The position numbers and the translations under genes are program-made. A stretch of DNA of 64,000 bases, from assembly GCA_001312405.1 (NCBI GenBank), contig BBDR01000016.1, positions 1 through 64,000 on the forward strand, written 5' to 3'. Below, one piece after another: positions 62,588 through 64,000 of this stretch. Each line of letters opens with the position of its first letter. The first letter of the stretch is position 1. The notes below the pieces were generated by a model. It had not been told where the DNA came from. It searched no databases and worked only from the letters and a program-made list of their open reading frames with translations. The stretch comes from Clostridium sp. NkU-1. GTDB taxonomy: Bacteria; Bacillota_A; Clostridia; Lachnospirales; Lachnospiraceae.

Positions 62588-63338
62588 ATGTTTCGAGTGG
62601 AGCAGGTTAAGTCACTGAATGATCTGGAAATGGAAGTATATCAATATGTGACGAAAAACTATGATAAAGTAAAATACATGAGAATTCGGGAACTGGCTCA
62701 GGAAGCCCATGTCTCCACCTCTACGGTGCTGCGTTTTTGTAAGAAAATGGATTGCAACGGTTATGCCGAGTTTAAGATAAAGTTAAAGCAGCATTTTGAC
62801 AAGGGAAAAGAATTGCATGCCGCGGATGATGTAACGGAAGTCATTGACTTTTTAAAGAAAACCACTTCGGAAGAATTTGAGAAAAAGCTGGAAATGCTGA
62901 CGGAAGTGATTGTCCGTGCAAACCACATAATTTTTGTGGGCAGCGGCATGTCTGGAATTGTGGCTAAATATGGGGCAAGGTATTTTTCCAGTATGGGAAA
63001 GTTTTGTCTTTATATTGACGAACCTCATTATCCCACAGAAAGCAGGTTTTTTTGAAAATGCCCTGGTCATTGTATTTTCAGTTTCCGGAGAGTCTAACGA
63101 TACCATTGGCCATGTGATCCGTTTTAAGGAACAAAACTGCCAGATTTTAAGTGTGACCAATACGGAAAATTGTACGGCGGCGAAATTATCCGATTATAAC
63201 ATTGCTTACTATGTAACTTATATGCGCCTAAAGATCTATGATATTACCACTCAAATGCCTGCCATCAGTATTGTGGAACGGCTGGGAAAGAAGCTGTATC
63301 GGTATACTTCCGAAGGAACGGACAATACTTTAAATTAG
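62588..63338 (+). CDS. MurR/RpiR-family transcriptional regulator
   Basis: About 249 aa after correcting T7 63047-63053. N-terminal HTH_6 (IRELAQEAHVSTSTVLRFCKKMDCNGYAEFKIKLK) and a SIS sugar-phosphate-binding domain (HIIFVGSGMSGIVAKYGARYFSSMG, then VIVFSVSGESNDTIGHVIRFKEQNCQILSVTNT). Lies 170 bp upstream of a PTS permease gene, so it probably regulates that sugar operon in response to a phosphosugar. GGAGGGG ribosome-binding site. Confidence 0.9.
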
Positions 63339-63385
63339 GAAATTTGAGAATTTAAAAAAACATACTGTTACGTAGAAAAAACAAG

Positions 63386-63415
63386 TGAGAATTTCCGTCA
63401 CTTGTTTTTTACGCC
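63386..63415 (+). terminator. Terminator after RpiR regulator
   Basis: AAACAAGTGA pairs with TCACTTGTTT around a 9-nt loop, followed by T6, between the regulator and the PTS gene; the latter therefore likely has its own promoter. Confidence 0.8.
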
Positions 63416-63507
63416 CTGGAATTGATGACAAGGAACTTGATAAACAGTATAATCACAATCAGCGTAAACGATGTAAAATCATCAACTGATAAGAAAGGAA
63501 TGTAAAT

Positions 63508-64000
63508 ATGGCGAGAGATTATGCGGTTGTATCAAAAGCGATTGTGGAACATATTGGGGGAATCGACAATATTTCCAGCCTTACCCACTGTATGACCCGT
63601 TTAAGATTTGTCCTGAAAGATGAAAGCAAGGCAAATGAAGCGGCAGTCAAAGCCATTGACGGCGTTATGGGAGTTGTAAGGCAGGGAGGACAATTACAGG
63701 TTATTATTGGAAACCATGTGGGAACTGCTTATCAGGAAGTTTTAAAATTAGGTGACTTTGGGGAAGAAAGTAAAGTTGCAAGGGGAGAAAAGAAAGAACC
63801 TTTGACCCTGAAGAAAATCGGAAATAACATGTTAGATGCCATTGTGGGAACCATGTCTCCATTAATTCCGGCAATTATCGGCGGTTCCATGGTAAAATTG
63901 TTAGTTATGCTGTTGGCTATGGCAAACATATTGTCAGCAGACAGCGACACTTACAAGATCATTAACTCCATTGGTGACGGTGCCTTTTATTTCTTACCTG
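63508..64000 (+). CDS. PTS beta-glucoside-type EIIBC permease (partial)
   Basis: 164 aa before the window ends. N-terminal EIIB domain MARDYAVVSKAIVEHIGGIDNISSLTHCMTRLRFVLKD with the phosphorylated Cys, then VKAIDGVMGVVRQGGQLQVIIGNHV. A linker leads to the EIIC start (DAIVGTMSPLIPAIIGGSMVKLLVMLLAMANIL) and helix GDGAFYFLP. Couples import and phosphorylation of a beta-glucoside or similar sugar. AAAGGAA ribosome-binding site. Probably regulated by the adjacent RpiR protein. Confidence 0.9.
   Translation, partial: MARDYAVVSKAIVEHIGGIDNISSLTHCMTRLRFVLKDESKANEAAVKAIDGVMGVVRQGGQLQVIIGNHVGTAYQEVLKLGDFGEESKVARGEKKEPLTLKKIGNNMLDAIVGTMSPLIPAIIGGSMVKLLVMLLAMANILSADSDTYKIINSIGDGAFYFLP

Noticed and set aside
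1..64000. CRISPR arrays or cas genes
   Set aside because: No regularly spaced direct repeats of 24-40 bp and no Cas motif were seen; the only short tandem repeat (38490-38545) has no spacers.

Overview
The window looks like a chromosomal segment of a low-GC, spore-forming anaerobic Firmicute, most likely a Lachnospiraceae/Clostridium cluster XIVa relative. The evidence is a dipicolinate synthase pair (dpaA-dpaB), the DUF951-rpsF-ssb-rpsR block, a fused AraC/GH39 regulator, a DUF5058 transporter-like gene and Clostridia-type integrative-element genes. The sequence carries a strong technical signature: dozens of genes, including essential rpsR and dapA, are broken by single-base length errors, nearly always one extra A or T in a run of 6-8. 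I read these as assembly errors, not decay, and give joined coordinates for such genes, noting where the frame breaks.

1-36.5 kb is a genomic island. It starts at the 3' end of a tRNA-Cys (tRNA-Glu and tRNA-Cys at 48-221) and ends at an 89%-identical 64-bp copy of that 3' end (36495-36558). It carries two related tyrosine recombinases (the tRNA-proximal one N-terminally truncated), an excisionase, a primase-helicase, a Mor-like activator, an XRE repressor with three phased operators, and DUF932, RadC, YqaJ exonuclease and RecT genes, but no capsid or conjugation genes. Cargo includes a GHKL-ATPase/SF1-helicase giant (1.9-6.8 kb), a HerA-type ATPase operon (8.3-11.3 kb), two GTPases with zinc-ribbon, YARHG and secreted wall-binding proteins (17.4-23.3 kb), a MntA antitoxin with a decayed HepT, a structured RNA (30.7-31.1 kb) and a translationally coupled operon of SMC-like ATPase, small middle component, PD-(D/E)XK nuclease and DNA methyltransferase (31.3-36.4 kb).

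36.6-55.2 kb is core chromosome: a LysM protein, an acetyltransferase, an AraC/GH39 regulator with two membrane proteins and an M20 amidohydrolase, dpaAB divergent from dapA, a chemotaxis receptor, an HPr-like protein, an AraC regulator, a lipid-lysyltransferase-like DUF2156 protein, an Eis-like acetyltransferase, an aldo/keto reductase, then DUF951-rpsF-ssb-rpsR.

55.2-59.0 kb is a second insertion. The last codons and the terminator of rpsR are repeated 3583 bp downstream, enclosing only two genes: an HD-domain dNTP triphosphohydrolase with an unfamiliar N-terminal domain, and a RES-domain (NAD+ phosphorylase-type) protein. This reads as a compact nucleotide/NAD-depletion defence cassette without its own integrase. 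From 59.0 kb to the end lie small regulators (AraC-GyrI, GyrI-like), an acetyltransferase, a peptide deformylase fragment, and an RpiR regulator leading into a beta-glucoside-type PTS permease that runs off the window.
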